A stretch of DNA of 64,000 nt. It comes from Bradyrhizobium sp. SZCCT0153. Lineage in GTDB: Bacteria; Pseudomonadota; Alphaproteobacteria; Rhizobiales; Xanthobacteraceae. This document shows, piece after piece, positions 18,329 through 26,852 of this stretch. The notes beneath the pieces were generated by a model. It did no database searches. It saw nothing but the letters and a program-made list of their open reading frames with translations, and was not told where the DNA came from. The position numbers and the translations under genes were made by a program. The DNA lies in the NCBI RefSeq assembly GCF_018129995.1, contig NZ_JAFCKS010000005.1, positions 372,001 through 436,000 of the forward strand. Reading direction: 5' to 3'. Each line of letters starts with the position of its first letter. Positions within the stretch are counted from its first letter, which is position 1.

Positions 18329-18856
18329 TCACGCCGCGCCGTCGCGAAGCGGCGGGTGGTAGGACAGCGCGGTGTCCCAGGGGAAGAATATCCAGGTGTC
18401 CTGCGAGACTTCCGTGATGAAGGTGTCGACCAGCGGGCGTCCCTTCGGCTTGGCGTAGACGGTGGCGAAATGCGCATCCGGCAGCATCTGGCGCACCAGC
18501 CTGCCGGTCTTGCCGGTGTCAACGAGATCGTCGACGATCAGCAGCCCCTTGCCGGTGCCGCCGCCGAGCTTCATCGCCGATTCGGAAATACCCTTGAGGA
18601 CCTGCAGCTCGCCCTGCTTGTCATGATCGTAGCTGGCGATGCAGACGGTGTCGATCACGCGGACGCCCAGCTCGCGCGCCACGATCGCGGCCGGCACCAG
18701 GCCGCCGCGCGTGATCGCGATCACCGCGTGGAACGGGCCGACCTCGTTGAGCCGCCAGGTCAGCGCGCGGCAATCCCGGTGGAACTGATCCCACGAAACC
18801 GGGAAAGCCTTGCCGGCCCGCTCCTGTGCACTCAGTTCCGGTGCTTCACCAGCCAT
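18329..18856 (-). CDS. gpt: Xanthine phosphoribosyltransferase
   Basis: This 175-residue enzyme salvages xanthine and guanine by joining them to PRPP. The PRPP loop LLIVDDLVDTGKTGR (about 105-119), the pyrophosphate-binding AITRGGLVPA (about 48-57), and the base-binding region WIFFPWDT near the end identify it as Gpt (XGPRT). Length is slightly above E. coli Gpt (152) owing to an N-terminal extension. GGAGAG precedes the ATG at 18856, which I preferred to a Met ten codons upstream. It is followed upstream, on the same strand, by a CinA/MoaB-type gene. Confidence 0.93.
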   Translation of the reverse strand: MAGEAPELSAQERAGKAFPVSWDQFHRDCRALTWRLNEVGPFHAVIAITRGGLVPAAIVARELGVRVIDTVCIASYDHDKQGELQVLKGISESAMKLGGGTGKGLLIVDDLVDTGKTGRLVRQMLPDAHFATVYAKPKGRPLVDTFITEVSQDTWIFFPWDTALSYHPPLRDGAA

Positions 18857-18896
18857 TGTCTTCTCTCCTGCTTCGTCTGCCGGCAAGCCGGGGGCT

Positions 18897-19634
18897 CTAG
18901 CGGGTGATGTTCAATCCCGCCAGCATTTCCTTCACCGCGGCCATCGCTGCCGCCAGCTTGCCCGCATCGCGCGAACGCACAACAAGGTTGGTGTTCGGCT
19001 TCTGCTCCTCGTCCATGAAGGGATAGCTGCCGATGATGGTGTCGGGATGTTCGGCGGCGATCGCCCGCAGCGGGCTGCCGATGTCGCCTTCCCGCGCGTT
19101 GGCCCGGACCGATTCGGAGAGCATGCGCACGCCCGATTTCAGCTTGGGCGAGACGATGTCCATCATCGCCTGCATGATCGAGGGCACGCCGGCCATGACG
19201 ATGACGTTGCCGATCTTGAAGCCGGGCGCGAGGATGGTGGCGCTCTGGATCAGCTCGGCACCGTCGGGGATGCGGGCCATGCGCAGACGGGCCTCGTTGA
19301 GGTCCTGCTCGCTCCAGCGCTCGCGGAAGCGGGCGACCACCTCCGGGTGATGGTCGATGCCGACGCCGAACGCCTTGGCGACGCTGTCGGCGGTGATGTC
19401 GTCATGGGTCGGCCCGATGCCGCCGGTGGTGAAGACATAGGTGTAGCGATGCCGCAGTGCATCCAACGCAGCGATGATGTCCGCCTCATCGTCGGAGACG
19501 ACCCGGACTTCCTTCAGGTCGATGCCGATATTGGTCAGGTATTCGGCGATGAAGCCGATATTCTTGTCCTTGGTGCGGCCGGACAGGATTTCATCCCCGA
19601 TGACCAGAATGCCCGCCGTGACGATCTCGCTCAT
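18897..19634 (-). CDS. CinA-type competence/damage-inducible protein A domain protein (MoaB/Mog fold)
   Basis: This 245-residue protein holds a single molybdopterin-binding (MoCF_biosynth) domain: AGILVIGDEILSGRTKDKN at residues 7-25 and FTTGGIGPTHDDITADSVAKAFG around 68-90. Full CinA (about 420 residues) also has a C-terminal nicotinamide-mononucleotide amidase domain, missing here. Such short CinA_N proteins are common in rhizobia; a pyrophosphatase role on nucleotide sugars or cofactors is proposed for the fold, not shown. It lies 40 nt upstream of gpt on the same strand and is divergent from the ATP-grasp operon. Confidence 0.85.
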   Translation of the reverse strand: MSEIVTAGILVIGDEILSGRTKDKNIGFIAEYLTNIGIDLKEVRVVSDDEADIIAALDALRHRYTYVFTTGGIGPTHDDITADSVAKAFGVGIDHHPEVVARFRERWSEQDLNEARLRMARIPDGAELIQSATILAPGFKIGNVIVMAGVPSIMQAMMDIVSPKLKSGVRMLSESVRANAREGDIGSPLRAIAAEHPDTIIGSYPFMDEEQKPNTNLVVRSRDAGKLAAAMAAVKEMLAGLNITR

Positions 19635-19911
19635 GCCTTAAGTCCCTCGCCTATCGCACCGAATTTGCCGGGGTAACGCGTTGAAGTCACGCGGTTTTGC
19701 TGCCGAAATAAGCAGTCCTCAGCCATTTTTTCAGGCAAGCCGCCGGCCATCCCCGGCAAATGCTGCCCGTCTATGCTTATCGCGCTGGCCCGGCCCTTGC
19801 TACCACATGAAAGTCATGCACTCTTGCCGCATGGCCAGGACGTTGCGGTCTTCACCAAGGCCTGGCGACCTGTCGAATGGCGCAACGCCTTGCGGAGACA
19901 AGTCGGGATCT

Positions 19912-21330
19912 ATGGCAGTCGCGTTTGACGAAATGAACATTCCCGGCGGGGACCTTCGCCCCGCCTATCAGGAGCTGGCGCGCTGGCTCAAGGAGACGCC
20001 TCCCGAGGCGCTCGAATACCGTCGCCAGGAGGCCGAGCTCCTGTTTCGCCGCATCGGCATCACCTTTGCCGTCTATGGCGATTCCGAATCCACCGAGCGC
20101 CTGATTCCGTTCGACGTGATCCCCCGGATCATGTCCGGCAAGGAATGGGCGCTGCTGGAGAAGGGCCTGAAGCAGCGCGTGCGCGCGCTCAACATGTTCC
20201 TGCGCGACATCTATCATGGCCGCGACATCCTGCGCGCCGAGATCGTCCCCGACGATCTGATCTTCCAGAACCCGGTCTTCCGCCCCGAGATGAACGGCCA
20301 GCAGGTGCCGCACGACGTCTACGTGCACATCGCCGGCATCGACATCGTCCGGGTCGATGCCGAGGACTTCATCGTGCTGGAGGACAATGCGCGCACGCCG
20401 TCGGGCGTGTCCTACATGCTGGAAAACCGCGAAATCATGATGCGGCTGTTTCCGGACCTGTTCGCCCGCCACAGGGTGGCGCCGGTCGAGCGCTATCCGG
20501 ACGAGCTGCTGTCCGCCTTGCGCTCGGTCGCGCCGCAGGGTGCCTCGGGCGAGCCGACTGTCGCCCTGCTCACGCCGGGCGTCTACAACTCGGCCTATTA
20601 CGAGCACTCATTCCTCGCCGACAAGCTCGGCATCGAGCTGGTCGAGGGCCGCGACCTCATCGTCAAGAACAACGAAGTGTTCATGCGGACGACCGAGGGG
20701 GTGAAACGGGTCGACGTGATCTACCGCCGCGTCGACGACGACTATCTCGATCCCCTCACCTTCCGCCCCGATTCCGCGCTCGGCGTGCCCGGACTGATGT
20801 CGGCCTATGCGGCCGGCAACATCACGCTCGCCAACGCGGTCGGCACCGGCATCGCCGACGACAAGGCGATCTACTCCTACATGCCGGACATCGTGAAATT
20901 CTACCTCGGCGAGGAGCCTATCCTGAAGAACGTGCCGACCTGGCGCTGCCGCGAGCCGAAGGACCTCGCCTACGTGCTGGATCATTTGAGCGAACTCGTC
21001 GTGAAGGAAGTGCACGGCTCCGGCGGCTACGGCATGCTGATCGGCCCTGCCGCGACCAAAGCGACGATCGAAGCCTTTCGCGAGAAGCTCAAGCGCGAGC
21101 CGGAAGGCTTTATCGCGCAGCCGACGCTGGCGCTCTCGACCTGCCCGACCTGCACCGCAAGCGGCCTCGCCCCGCGCCACGTCGATTTGCGGCCCTTCGT
21201 TCTGACCGGCAGCAAGCACACCACCATCGTGCCGGGCGGACTGACACGCGTCGCGCTGAAGGAAGGCTCCCTGGTGGTGAATTCGAGCCAGGGCGGCGGC
21301 ACCAAAGACACCTGGATCCTGGACGAGTAG
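19912..21330 (+). CDS. Circularly permuted ATP-grasp family protein (CP_ATPgrasp)
   Basis: This 472-residue enzyme belongs to the circularly permuted ATP-grasp family (COG2308), thought to form amide or peptide bonds through an acyl-phosphate. Family stretches seen: YRRQEAELLFRRIGITFAVY (about 40), FQNPVFRPEMNG, DFIVLEDNARTPSGVSYM (about 155), YKxx-like VKEVHGSGGYGMLIGPAAT (about 365) and a C-terminal SQGGGTKDTW. The start at 19912 was chosen because conserved sequence begins with MAVAFDEM and the 77-codon extension upstream looks non-coding; a shorter GGA site precedes it weakly. Its stop is 4 nt from the alpha-E gene. It heads the Anbu operon. Confidence 0.9.
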   Translation: MAVAFDEMNIPGGDLRPAYQELARWLKETPPEALEYRRQEAELLFRRIGITFAVYGDSESTERLIPFDVIPRIMSGKEWALLEKGLKQRVRALNMFLRDIYHGRDILRAEIVPDDLIFQNPVFRPEMNGQQVPHDVYVHIAGIDIVRVDAEDFIVLEDNARTPSGVSYMLENREIMMRLFPDLFARHRVAPVERYPDELLSALRSVAPQGASGEPTVALLTPGVYNSAYYEHSFLADKLGIELVEGRDLIVKNNEVFMRTTEGVKRVDVIYRRVDDDYLDPLTFRPDSALGVPGLMSAYAAGNITLANAVGTGIADDKAIYSYMPDIVKFYLGEEPILKNVPTWRCREPKDLAYVLDHLSELVVKEVHGSGGYGMLIGPAATKATIEAFREKLKREPEGFIAQPTLALSTCPTCTASGLAPRHVDLRPFVLTGSKHTTIVPGGLTRVALKEGSLVVNSSQGGGTKDTWILDE

Positions 21331-21334
21331 TCAG

Positions 21335-22279
21335 ATGCTGTCGCGTACCGCCGAAAACCTGTACTGGCTCGCCCGCTACGTCGAACGGGCCGAGTATCTC
21401 GCGCGCACCATCGATGCGACGCTGCGCGTCACCGCGCTTCCCGCCGCCTATATCGGCAAGACCAACGAATGGGACTCGGCGCTGCTCACCGCCGGCGTCG
21501 CCGCCAGCTTCTATCAGACCTACGAGGAAGCCAACGAGCACAACGTCGTCGAATACCTGTCGTTCTCGCCGAACAACCCGTCCTCGATCCGCAATTGCAT
21601 CGAGGCGGCGCGGCTGAACTCGCGCTCGGTGCGCACCGCACTCACCAGCGAGATGTGGGACACCATCAACTCGGCCTGGATCGAGCTCCAGGAGGTCTGG
21701 AACAAGGGCACCTCGACGCGCGAGGACCTCGCCAAATTCCTGCGCTTCGTGCAGGAGACATCGCTGCGCTTCGACGGCTCGGCCTACCGGACCATGCTGC
21801 GCAACGACGCCTACTGGTTCTCGCGGATGGGCGTGCACCTGGAGCGTGCCGACAACACCGCGCGCATTCTCGATGTGAAGTATCACGTGCTGCTGCCCGA
21901 GGAGGAGCATGTCGGCGGTCCGCTCGACTTCTACCAGTGGACCTCGATCCTGCGCTCGGTCTCGGCGCTGACGGCCTATCACTGGGTCTATCGCGAGACG
22001 CTGAAACCCTGGCTGATCGCGGACCTGCTCATCCTCAACGACACGCTGCCGCGCTCGCTGGCGAGCTGCTACGGCAATCTCGTGCGCAATCTCGACCAGA
22101 TCGGCGTCGCCTATGGCCGCCAGGGCCCGGCCCAGCGCCATGCCCGCGGCATCCGCAACCGGCTGGAACACAGCAATATGAACGACATTTTCCAGCATGG
22201 CGTGCATGAATTCATTCAGGAATTCATCTCGGACAATTCCAGGCTGGGCGAAATCATCACGAAGCAGTATTTGATCTGA
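21335..22279 (+). CDS. Alpha-E domain-containing protein (COG2307)
   Basis: This 314-residue, all-helical protein is a stand-alone alpha-E domain, a family of unknown biochemistry that almost always accompanies circularly permuted ATP-grasp enzymes. Typical pieces: MLSRTAENLYWLARYVERAEYL at the N-terminus, then SIRNCIEAARLNSRSVR (about 85), and DAYWFSRMGVHLERADNTARIL (about 163). The repeated R-x-E/ERA motifs are conserved and may form a charged groove. It begins 4 nt after the ATP-grasp gene, indicating tight coupling. Confidence 0.92.
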   Translation: MLSRTAENLYWLARYVERAEYLARTIDATLRVTALPAAYIGKTNEWDSALLTAGVAASFYQTYEEANEHNVVEYLSFSPNNPSSIRNCIEAARLNSRSVRTALTSEMWDTINSAWIELQEVWNKGTSTREDLAKFLRFVQETSLRFDGSAYRTMLRNDAYWFSRMGVHLERADNTARILDVKYHVLLPEEEHVGGPLDFYQWTSILRSVSALTAYHWVYRETLKPWLIADLLILNDTLPRSLASCYGNLVRNLDQIGVAYGRQGPAQRHARGIRNRLEHSNMNDIFQHGVHEFIQEFISDNSRLGEIITKQYLI

Positions 22280-22346
22280 TACTGCGTCATCCGGGGCGCC
22301 CGCAGGGCCAGCCCGGAAGCGACGACGCAAGAACAACGGTCCCCCC

Positions 22347-23195
22347 ATGCGCCTGCGAATCCTGCACACCACGACCTATCGCTACGAGCCGCCGGCCACC
22401 AGCGTGATCCAGATCCTGCGCATGACGCCCGGCAGCCATGACGGGCAATATGTGGCGGAGTGGCAGATCGACGTCTCGACCGACACCAAGCTCGACACCC
22501 ACGAGGACGCGTTCGGCAACGTCACCCACGTGCTGTCCTGCGGACCGGTCGGCGACATCCAGATCACCGCCGAGGGCCTGATCGAGACCCACGACACCGG
22601 CGGCGTCCTGCGCGGCGCCGATGAACGCTTTCCGCCCGGCATGTTCTTGCGCGCCACCGACCTCACCACGGTCAATCCGGCGATGCATGCGGTTGCGCGC
22701 CAGTTGCGCAGCGAGGCCGAAAGCGACACGCTCGGCTTCCTGCACACGCTGATGACGCAAATCAGCGATCACATGACCTTCGACGAGGACCCGACCAACA
22801 GCGGCACCTCGGCGGCCGAGGCGTTCACGCTCAAGCGCGGCGTCTGCCAGGACTACGCGCATATCTTCATCGCCTGCGCCCGCAGCGGCGGCGTGCCGGC
22901 GCGCTTCGTCTCCGGCCACTTCCTGCGCTCGGACGGCACTGTGCATCAGGACGCCGGCCATGCCTGGGCCGAGGCTTACGTCGACGGTCTCGGCTGGGTC
23001 GGCTTCGATCCCGCCAACAGCATCTGCGCCACCGACGCCCATGTCCGCGTCGCGATCGGGCTCGATTATCTCGGCGCAGCCCCCGTGCGCGGCACCCGCT
23101 ATGGCGGCGGCTCGGAGACGCTGTCGGTCGCGGTCAAGGTCGAGCAGGCCGGCCGCGGCGGCCAGTCGCAATCGCAGTCCCAGCGGCAGAGCTGA
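22347..23195 (+). CDS. Transglutaminase-like cysteine protease family protein
   Basis: This 282-residue cytoplasmic protein has a beta-rich N-domain (MRLRILHTTTYRYEPPATSV) and a transglutaminase-like core with the full papain-type triad: Cys167 in KRGVCQDYAH, His205 in DAGHAWAEAY, and Asp about 220 in GFDPANS. Such proteins usually act as peptidases rather than cross-linkers. It is the third member of the ATP-grasp operon, 67 nt after the alpha-E gene, where it may cut the bond the ATP-grasp enzyme makes. The tail is Gln/Ser-rich (QSQSQSQRQS). Confidence 0.92.
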   Translation: MRLRILHTTTYRYEPPATSVIQILRMTPGSHDGQYVAEWQIDVSTDTKLDTHEDAFGNVTHVLSCGPVGDIQITAEGLIETHDTGGVLRGADERFPPGMFLRATDLTTVNPAMHAVARQLRSEAESDTLGFLHTLMTQISDHMTFDEDPTNSGTSAAEAFTLKRGVCQDYAHIFIACARSGGVPARFVSGHFLRSDGTVHQDAGHAWAEAYVDGLGWVGFDPANSICATDAHVRVAIGLDYLGAAPVRGTRYGGGSETLSVAVKVEQAGRGGQSQSQSQRQS

Positions 23196-23252
23196 GCCGA
23201 AGCCGCACGCGTGCTATGCTCGCAGGGTCAGACCAGACCTGCGAGGCACCCA

Positions 23253-23660
23253 ATGGCGACCGTGAAGCTGCTTTCGGACGATGAACTATCCAGCGAGGCC
23301 CGCGCCGTCTTCGACGATATCCGAAAAGTGCGGAAGTCGGATTTCGTCAACAATTTCTGGCGCGCGCTGGCGCATGATCCGAAGACGCTGCGGCGGACCT
23401 GGGAGAGCATCAAGGAGGTGATGGGTCCGGGCGCGCTCGATCCCAAGGTCAAGGAGATGGTCTATGTCGCGGTATCGATCGCGCATGGCTGCAGTTACTG
23501 CATCCACTCCCACACCGCCGGCGCACGGGCCAAGGGCATGACCGAGGCCGAATACGGCGAGTTGCTCGCCATCGTCGGCATGGCCGCGGAGACCAACCGG
23601 CTGGTCACGGCGCTCGGCGTCCCCGTCGATGCGGCGTTTCTCGTCGATGCCGCCGACTGA
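23253..23660 (+). CDS. Carboxymuconolactone decarboxylase / AhpD-like protein
   Basis: This 135-residue protein has the AhpD-like helical fold with the redox motif C80-S-Y-C83 followed by H-S-H (GCSYCIHSHTAG), as in peroxidase-coupled disulfide reductases. The family also includes true carboxymuconolactone decarboxylases, but the CxxC-x3-H arrangement favours redox work. The ATG at 23253 starts the conserved MATVKLLSDDE; the upstream 14 codons are leader. It lies in line between the transglutaminase gene and anbu, 57 nt and 93 nt away, so it may be an added redox partner of that operon or a passenger. Confidence 0.88.
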   Translation: MATVKLLSDDELSSEARAVFDDIRKVRKSDFVNNFWRALAHDPKTLRRTWESIKEVMGPGALDPKVKEMVYVAVSIAHGCSYCIHSHTAGARAKGMTEAEYGELLAIVGMAAETNRLVTALGVPVDAAFLVDAAD

Positions 23661-23753
23661 GGGGAATGACGGCCTGGCCCCAGCGGGATTCGGGGTTGGA
23701 GTGGCCCCTGAAATTGGCTAGTAATTCCGCGCAAACGCGTTCGGGGACTGGAA

Positions 23754-24512
23754 ATGACCTATTGTTGCGGAATTCTGGTTCGGGACGGTCTGGTGATGAT
23801 CGCCGACACCCGCACCAATGCCGGCCTCGACAACGTCTCGACCTTCCGCAAGCTGCACATCTTCACCAAGCCCGGCGACCGCATCATGGCGATCGCCAGC
23901 GCCGGCAACCTCGCCATCAGCCAGTCGGTGCTCTCCACGCTGACCGAAGGCCTGGAGGACCCCAACACCGGCGATATCGAGACGCTGATGAACGCGCCAA
24001 CCATGTTCCAGGCCGCCCAGCGCATCGGCCGGGCGATCCGGGCCGTGCACGCCACCGAAGGCCCGGCGTTGAAATCCGAGGATGTCTCCTTCGACGTCTC
24101 CTTCCTGTTCGGCGGCCAGATCAAGGGCGCGCGCATGCGCCTGTTCATGGTCTACACCGCCGGCAATTTCATCGAGTGCACCACCGACACGCCCTATTTG
24201 CAGATCGGCGAGCACAAATACGGCAAGCCGGTGCTCGACCGCGCCATGCATTACGACGTCGAGCTCTACGAGGCGCTGAAGACCGGCCTGATCTCGATGG
24301 ATTCGACGATGCGCTCCAATCTCGGCGTCGGCCTGCCGATCGACGTGCTGGTGGTGCGCGCCGATGCGTGCGATGCCGATCTCAACCATCGCATCGAGGC
24401 GGGCGAGCCCTACTTCCACGATTTGCGCTCGCGCTGGTCGGCGGCGCTGCGCGCCGCGCACCAGAACATTCCGCGGCCGCCCTACAAGAACGAAAAAGAA
24501 CCCAAAACCTGA
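23754..24512 (+). CDS. Proteasome-type peptidase Anbu
   Basis: This 252-residue protein is Anbu (ancestral beta subunit), an Ntn-hydrolase related to HslV and the 20S proteasome. The chain begins MTYCCGIL, so removal of Met exposes the catalytic Thr; mature Asp17 (in MIADTRTNAG) and Lys32 (in STFRKLH) complete the usual set. Anbu assembles into open helical rings in structural studies; no cognate unfoldase is nearby. Length is typical (about 240-255). Gene order ATP-grasp, alpha-E, transglutaminase, Anbu is the conserved context of this family. The C-terminus is Lys/Asn-rich. Confidence 0.93.
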   Translation: MTYCCGILVRDGLVMIADTRTNAGLDNVSTFRKLHIFTKPGDRIMAIASAGNLAISQSVLSTLTEGLEDPNTGDIETLMNAPTMFQAAQRIGRAIRAVHATEGPALKSEDVSFDVSFLFGGQIKGARMRLFMVYTAGNFIECTTDTPYLQIGEHKYGKPVLDRAMHYDVELYEALKTGLISMDSTMRSNLGVGLPIDVLVVRADACDADLNHRIEAGEPYFHDLRSRWSAALRAAHQNIPRPPYKNEKEPKT

Positions 24513-24546
24513 CAAAAGAACTTGAAGAGAGAAAAGGCAGGAAACG

Positions 24547-25305
24547 ATGAGTGAGGCAAAGAAGATCGCAGTGGTGACGGGCGCCGGCACAGGTGTCGGG
24601 CGCGCGGCGTCGCTGGCGCTGATGAACACCGGCTTCACCGTGGTGCTGGTCGGGCGCCGCCTCGACATGCTCGAGGAGACCGCCAAGCTCGGGCCCGCCG
24701 GCAAGAGCCTGTGTGTCACCGCCGACATGACCAAGCCGGATTCGATCGCCGCGCTGTTTGACAAGGTCAAGGCGACCTATGGCCGGCTCGACGTGCTGTT
24801 CAACAATGCCGGCATGGGCGCGCCGGCCGTCAACTTCGAGGACCTCAGCCTCGAGCAGTGGCAGGCGGTGGTGAACACCAACCTCACCGGCCCGTTCCTG
24901 TGCACGCAGCACGCCTTCCGCATCATGAAGGACCAGAGCCCGCGCGGCGGCCGCATCATCAACAACGGTTCGATCTCGGCGCATGCGCCGCGACCGTTCT
25001 CGGCGGCCTACACCTCGACCAAGCACGCCATTACCGGCCTGACCAAGGCCAGCAACCTCGACGGCCGCATGTACGACATCGCGGTCGGCCAGGTCGACAT
25101 CGGCAATGCCGCCACCCCGATGACCGACCGCATGGTCAACGGCCCCGGCGTGCTGCAGCCCGACGGCACCACCAAGCACGAGCCGCGCATGGACGCCAAG
25201 GCGGTCGGCGATGCCGTCGCCTACATGGCCGGCCTGCCGCTCGACGCCAACGTGCTGACCATGACTGTCATGGCGACCAAGATGCCGTTCGTTGGACGTG
25301 GCTAA
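24547..25305 (+). CDS. SDR family oxidoreductase
   Basis: This 252-residue short-chain dehydrogenase shows the cofactor motif TGAGTGVGRAASLAL (residues 10-24), NNAGMGAPAV (about 87), catalytic Ser in NNGSISAHAP and the YTSTK active-site motif (Tyr-x3-Lys, about 157-161). It reduces or oxidises an unknown alcohol/ketone with NAD(P). GGCAGGAAACG precedes the ATG. It starts 34 nt after anbu, so it may be co-transcribed, although no family link to Anbu is known. A closely similar Tyr-x3-Lys enzyme lies at 41966. Confidence 0.9.
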   Translation: MSEAKKIAVVTGAGTGVGRAASLALMNTGFTVVLVGRRLDMLEETAKLGPAGKSLCVTADMTKPDSIAALFDKVKATYGRLDVLFNNAGMGAPAVNFEDLSLEQWQAVVNTNLTGPFLCTQHAFRIMKDQSPRGGRIINNGSISAHAPRPFSAAYTSTKHAITGLTKASNLDGRMYDIAVGQVDIGNAATPMTDRMVNGPGVLQPDGTTKHEPRMDAKAVGDAVAYMAGLPLDANVLTMTVMATKMPFVGRG

Positions 25306-25333
25306 AGCTAAAATTGCGAAAACAACCCCATGC

Positions 25334-25361
25334 ACAGTAGGCGTCAAGAGGCGCCTGCTGT
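25334..25361. terminator. Possible hairpin between convergent genes
   Basis: ACAGTAGGCG (25334-25343) pairs with CGCCTGCTGT (25352-25361) with one G-T pair, between the SDR gene (plus) and the MFS gene (minus). No T-run follows, so a terminator role is only suggested by position. Confidence 0.35.
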
Positions 25362-25429
25362 TGCCTGGCTGCGGGGGTGATGTCGGCTAAGTCCCAGCAC
25401 AGCCTCCGCAATCGTGAGAGACCGGCGCC

Positions 25430-26668
25430 CTACTCCAGACTCTCCACCCGCCGCAGGCTGGGAAACAGCCTCATCCAGAGCAGCGCCACGGCGACGGTGC
25501 AGACGCCGCCGAGCACGGCGGCCGGCATGGCGCCGAGCAGTGCGGCCGCAACCCCGCTCTCGAACTGGCCGAGCTGGTTGGAGGCGTTGATGAAGAGGAA
25601 GTTGACCGCGCCGACGCGGCCGCGCATCTCGTCGGGGGTGGACAATTGCACCAGCGAGAAGCGGATCACGACGCTGATCGTGTCGGCCGCGCCGAGAACG
25701 GCGAGCGCGAGCACCGACAGCCACATCCACGACGACAGCGCGAACACGATCGTTGCGAGCCCGAACACGATCACGGCCTGGAACATGCGCAGACCCACGT
25801 GCCGCGAGATGGTGTGACGCGCCAGCACCATGGTCATCAGCAGCGCACCGACGGCCGGCGCGGCGCGCAATATCCCAAGGCCCATCGGGCCGGTCTGGAG
25901 GATGTCGCGGGCATAGATCGGCAACAGCGCGGTGACGCCGCCGAACAGCACCGCGAACAGATCGAGCGAGATAGTGCCGAGGATCGCCGGATTGCTGCGG
26001 ATGAAGCGGACGCCGGCGAAGATATTGTCCGCGCCCGCCATATCCTTGGCGACCGCCTGCGGGCGTGGCCGGATGAAGCCGGTCAAAATCATTCCAAAAA
26101 TCCAGAACAGCACCATCACGGCATAGGCGAGATGCGGCGCGACCGCGTAGGCGAAGCCGCCGAGCGCCGGCCCGGTGATGGTCGCGACCTGGGCCGCGCC
26201 GCTGGACACGGCGGTGGCGCGCTGCAGCGATCCCTGCGGCGCGATCAGCGGCAACAGCGCCGCCGTGGTCGGGCTCTCGAACGCGCCGGCAATGCCGAGC
26301 ACGAAGGTCGCGACGAAAATCTGCACCTCGCCGACCGCGCCGAGATAGGTGATCACGGCCAGATAGAGCGCGGTCGCGGCCTCCACGAACTGGCAGAGCT
26401 GGACCACGCGCTTGCGCTCGTAACGGTCCGCGGCGTGGCCGGCGACGAACACCAGCAGTGCAGTCGGTAGGAACTGCACGAGGCCGACCATGCCGAGGTC
26501 GAAGGCCGAACCGGTGAGATCGTAGATCTGCCAGCCGATCGCAACCGCCGCGATCTGGCTGGAGAAGCGCGACAGGCTGCGCGAGAGCAGGAAGAACAGG
26601 AAGGCGCGATGGGAGAGGAGCGCGCGGGCACTGACCGGCGGATCGGCTGATATTGGCTGCTCTGGCAT
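25430..26668 (-). CDS. MFS transporter (EntS/MFS_3-like exporter)
   Basis: This 412-residue inner-membrane protein has about 12 hydrophobic helices and the loop motif DRYERKRVVQ (about 82-91) between helices 2 and 3 that marks the major facilitator family. The opening SHRAFLFFLLSRSLSRFSSQIAAVAIGWQIYDLTGS pattern resembles the EntS/MFS_3 group of siderophore and drug exporters; a second basic loop is near FIRPRPQAV. I preferred the ATG at 26668 to a TTG 13 codons upstream. Substrate unknown. Convergent with the SDR gene and divergent from the CNT transporter gene. Confidence 0.88.
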   Translation of the reverse strand: MPEQPISADPPVSARALLSHRAFLFFLLSRSLSRFSSQIAAVAIGWQIYDLTGSAFDLGMVGLVQFLPTALLVFVAGHAADRYERKRVVQLCQFVEAATALYLAVITYLGAVGEVQIFVATFVLGIAGAFESPTTAALLPLIAPQGSLQRATAVSSGAAQVATITGPALGGFAYAVAPHLAYAVMVLFWIFGMILTGFIRPRPQAVAKDMAGADNIFAGVRFIRSNPAILGTISLDLFAVLFGGVTALLPIYARDILQTGPMGLGILRAAPAVGALLMTMVLARHTISRHVGLRMFQAVIVFGLATIVFALSSWMWLSVLALAVLGAADTISVVIRFSLVQLSTPDEMRGRVGAVNFLFINASNQLGQFESGVAAALLGAMPAAVLGGVCTVAVALLWMRLFPSLRRVESLE

Positions 26669-26852
26669 CGCCGCTTGGATTACCTCTCGGATGACCTCTT
26701 GGGTCAACCCTGGACCGTCCGCCCCTGATGTCGACGTGCTCCCCGCGTGACTGAGGCGGACCTGCTTGTCAACAGCAGGACGCCTCCCGCATGTCCCGGC
26801 ATTGCCTTTGCAACGCAGGCGCGGCCATAATCACCGGGGCTTTGGGGACATC

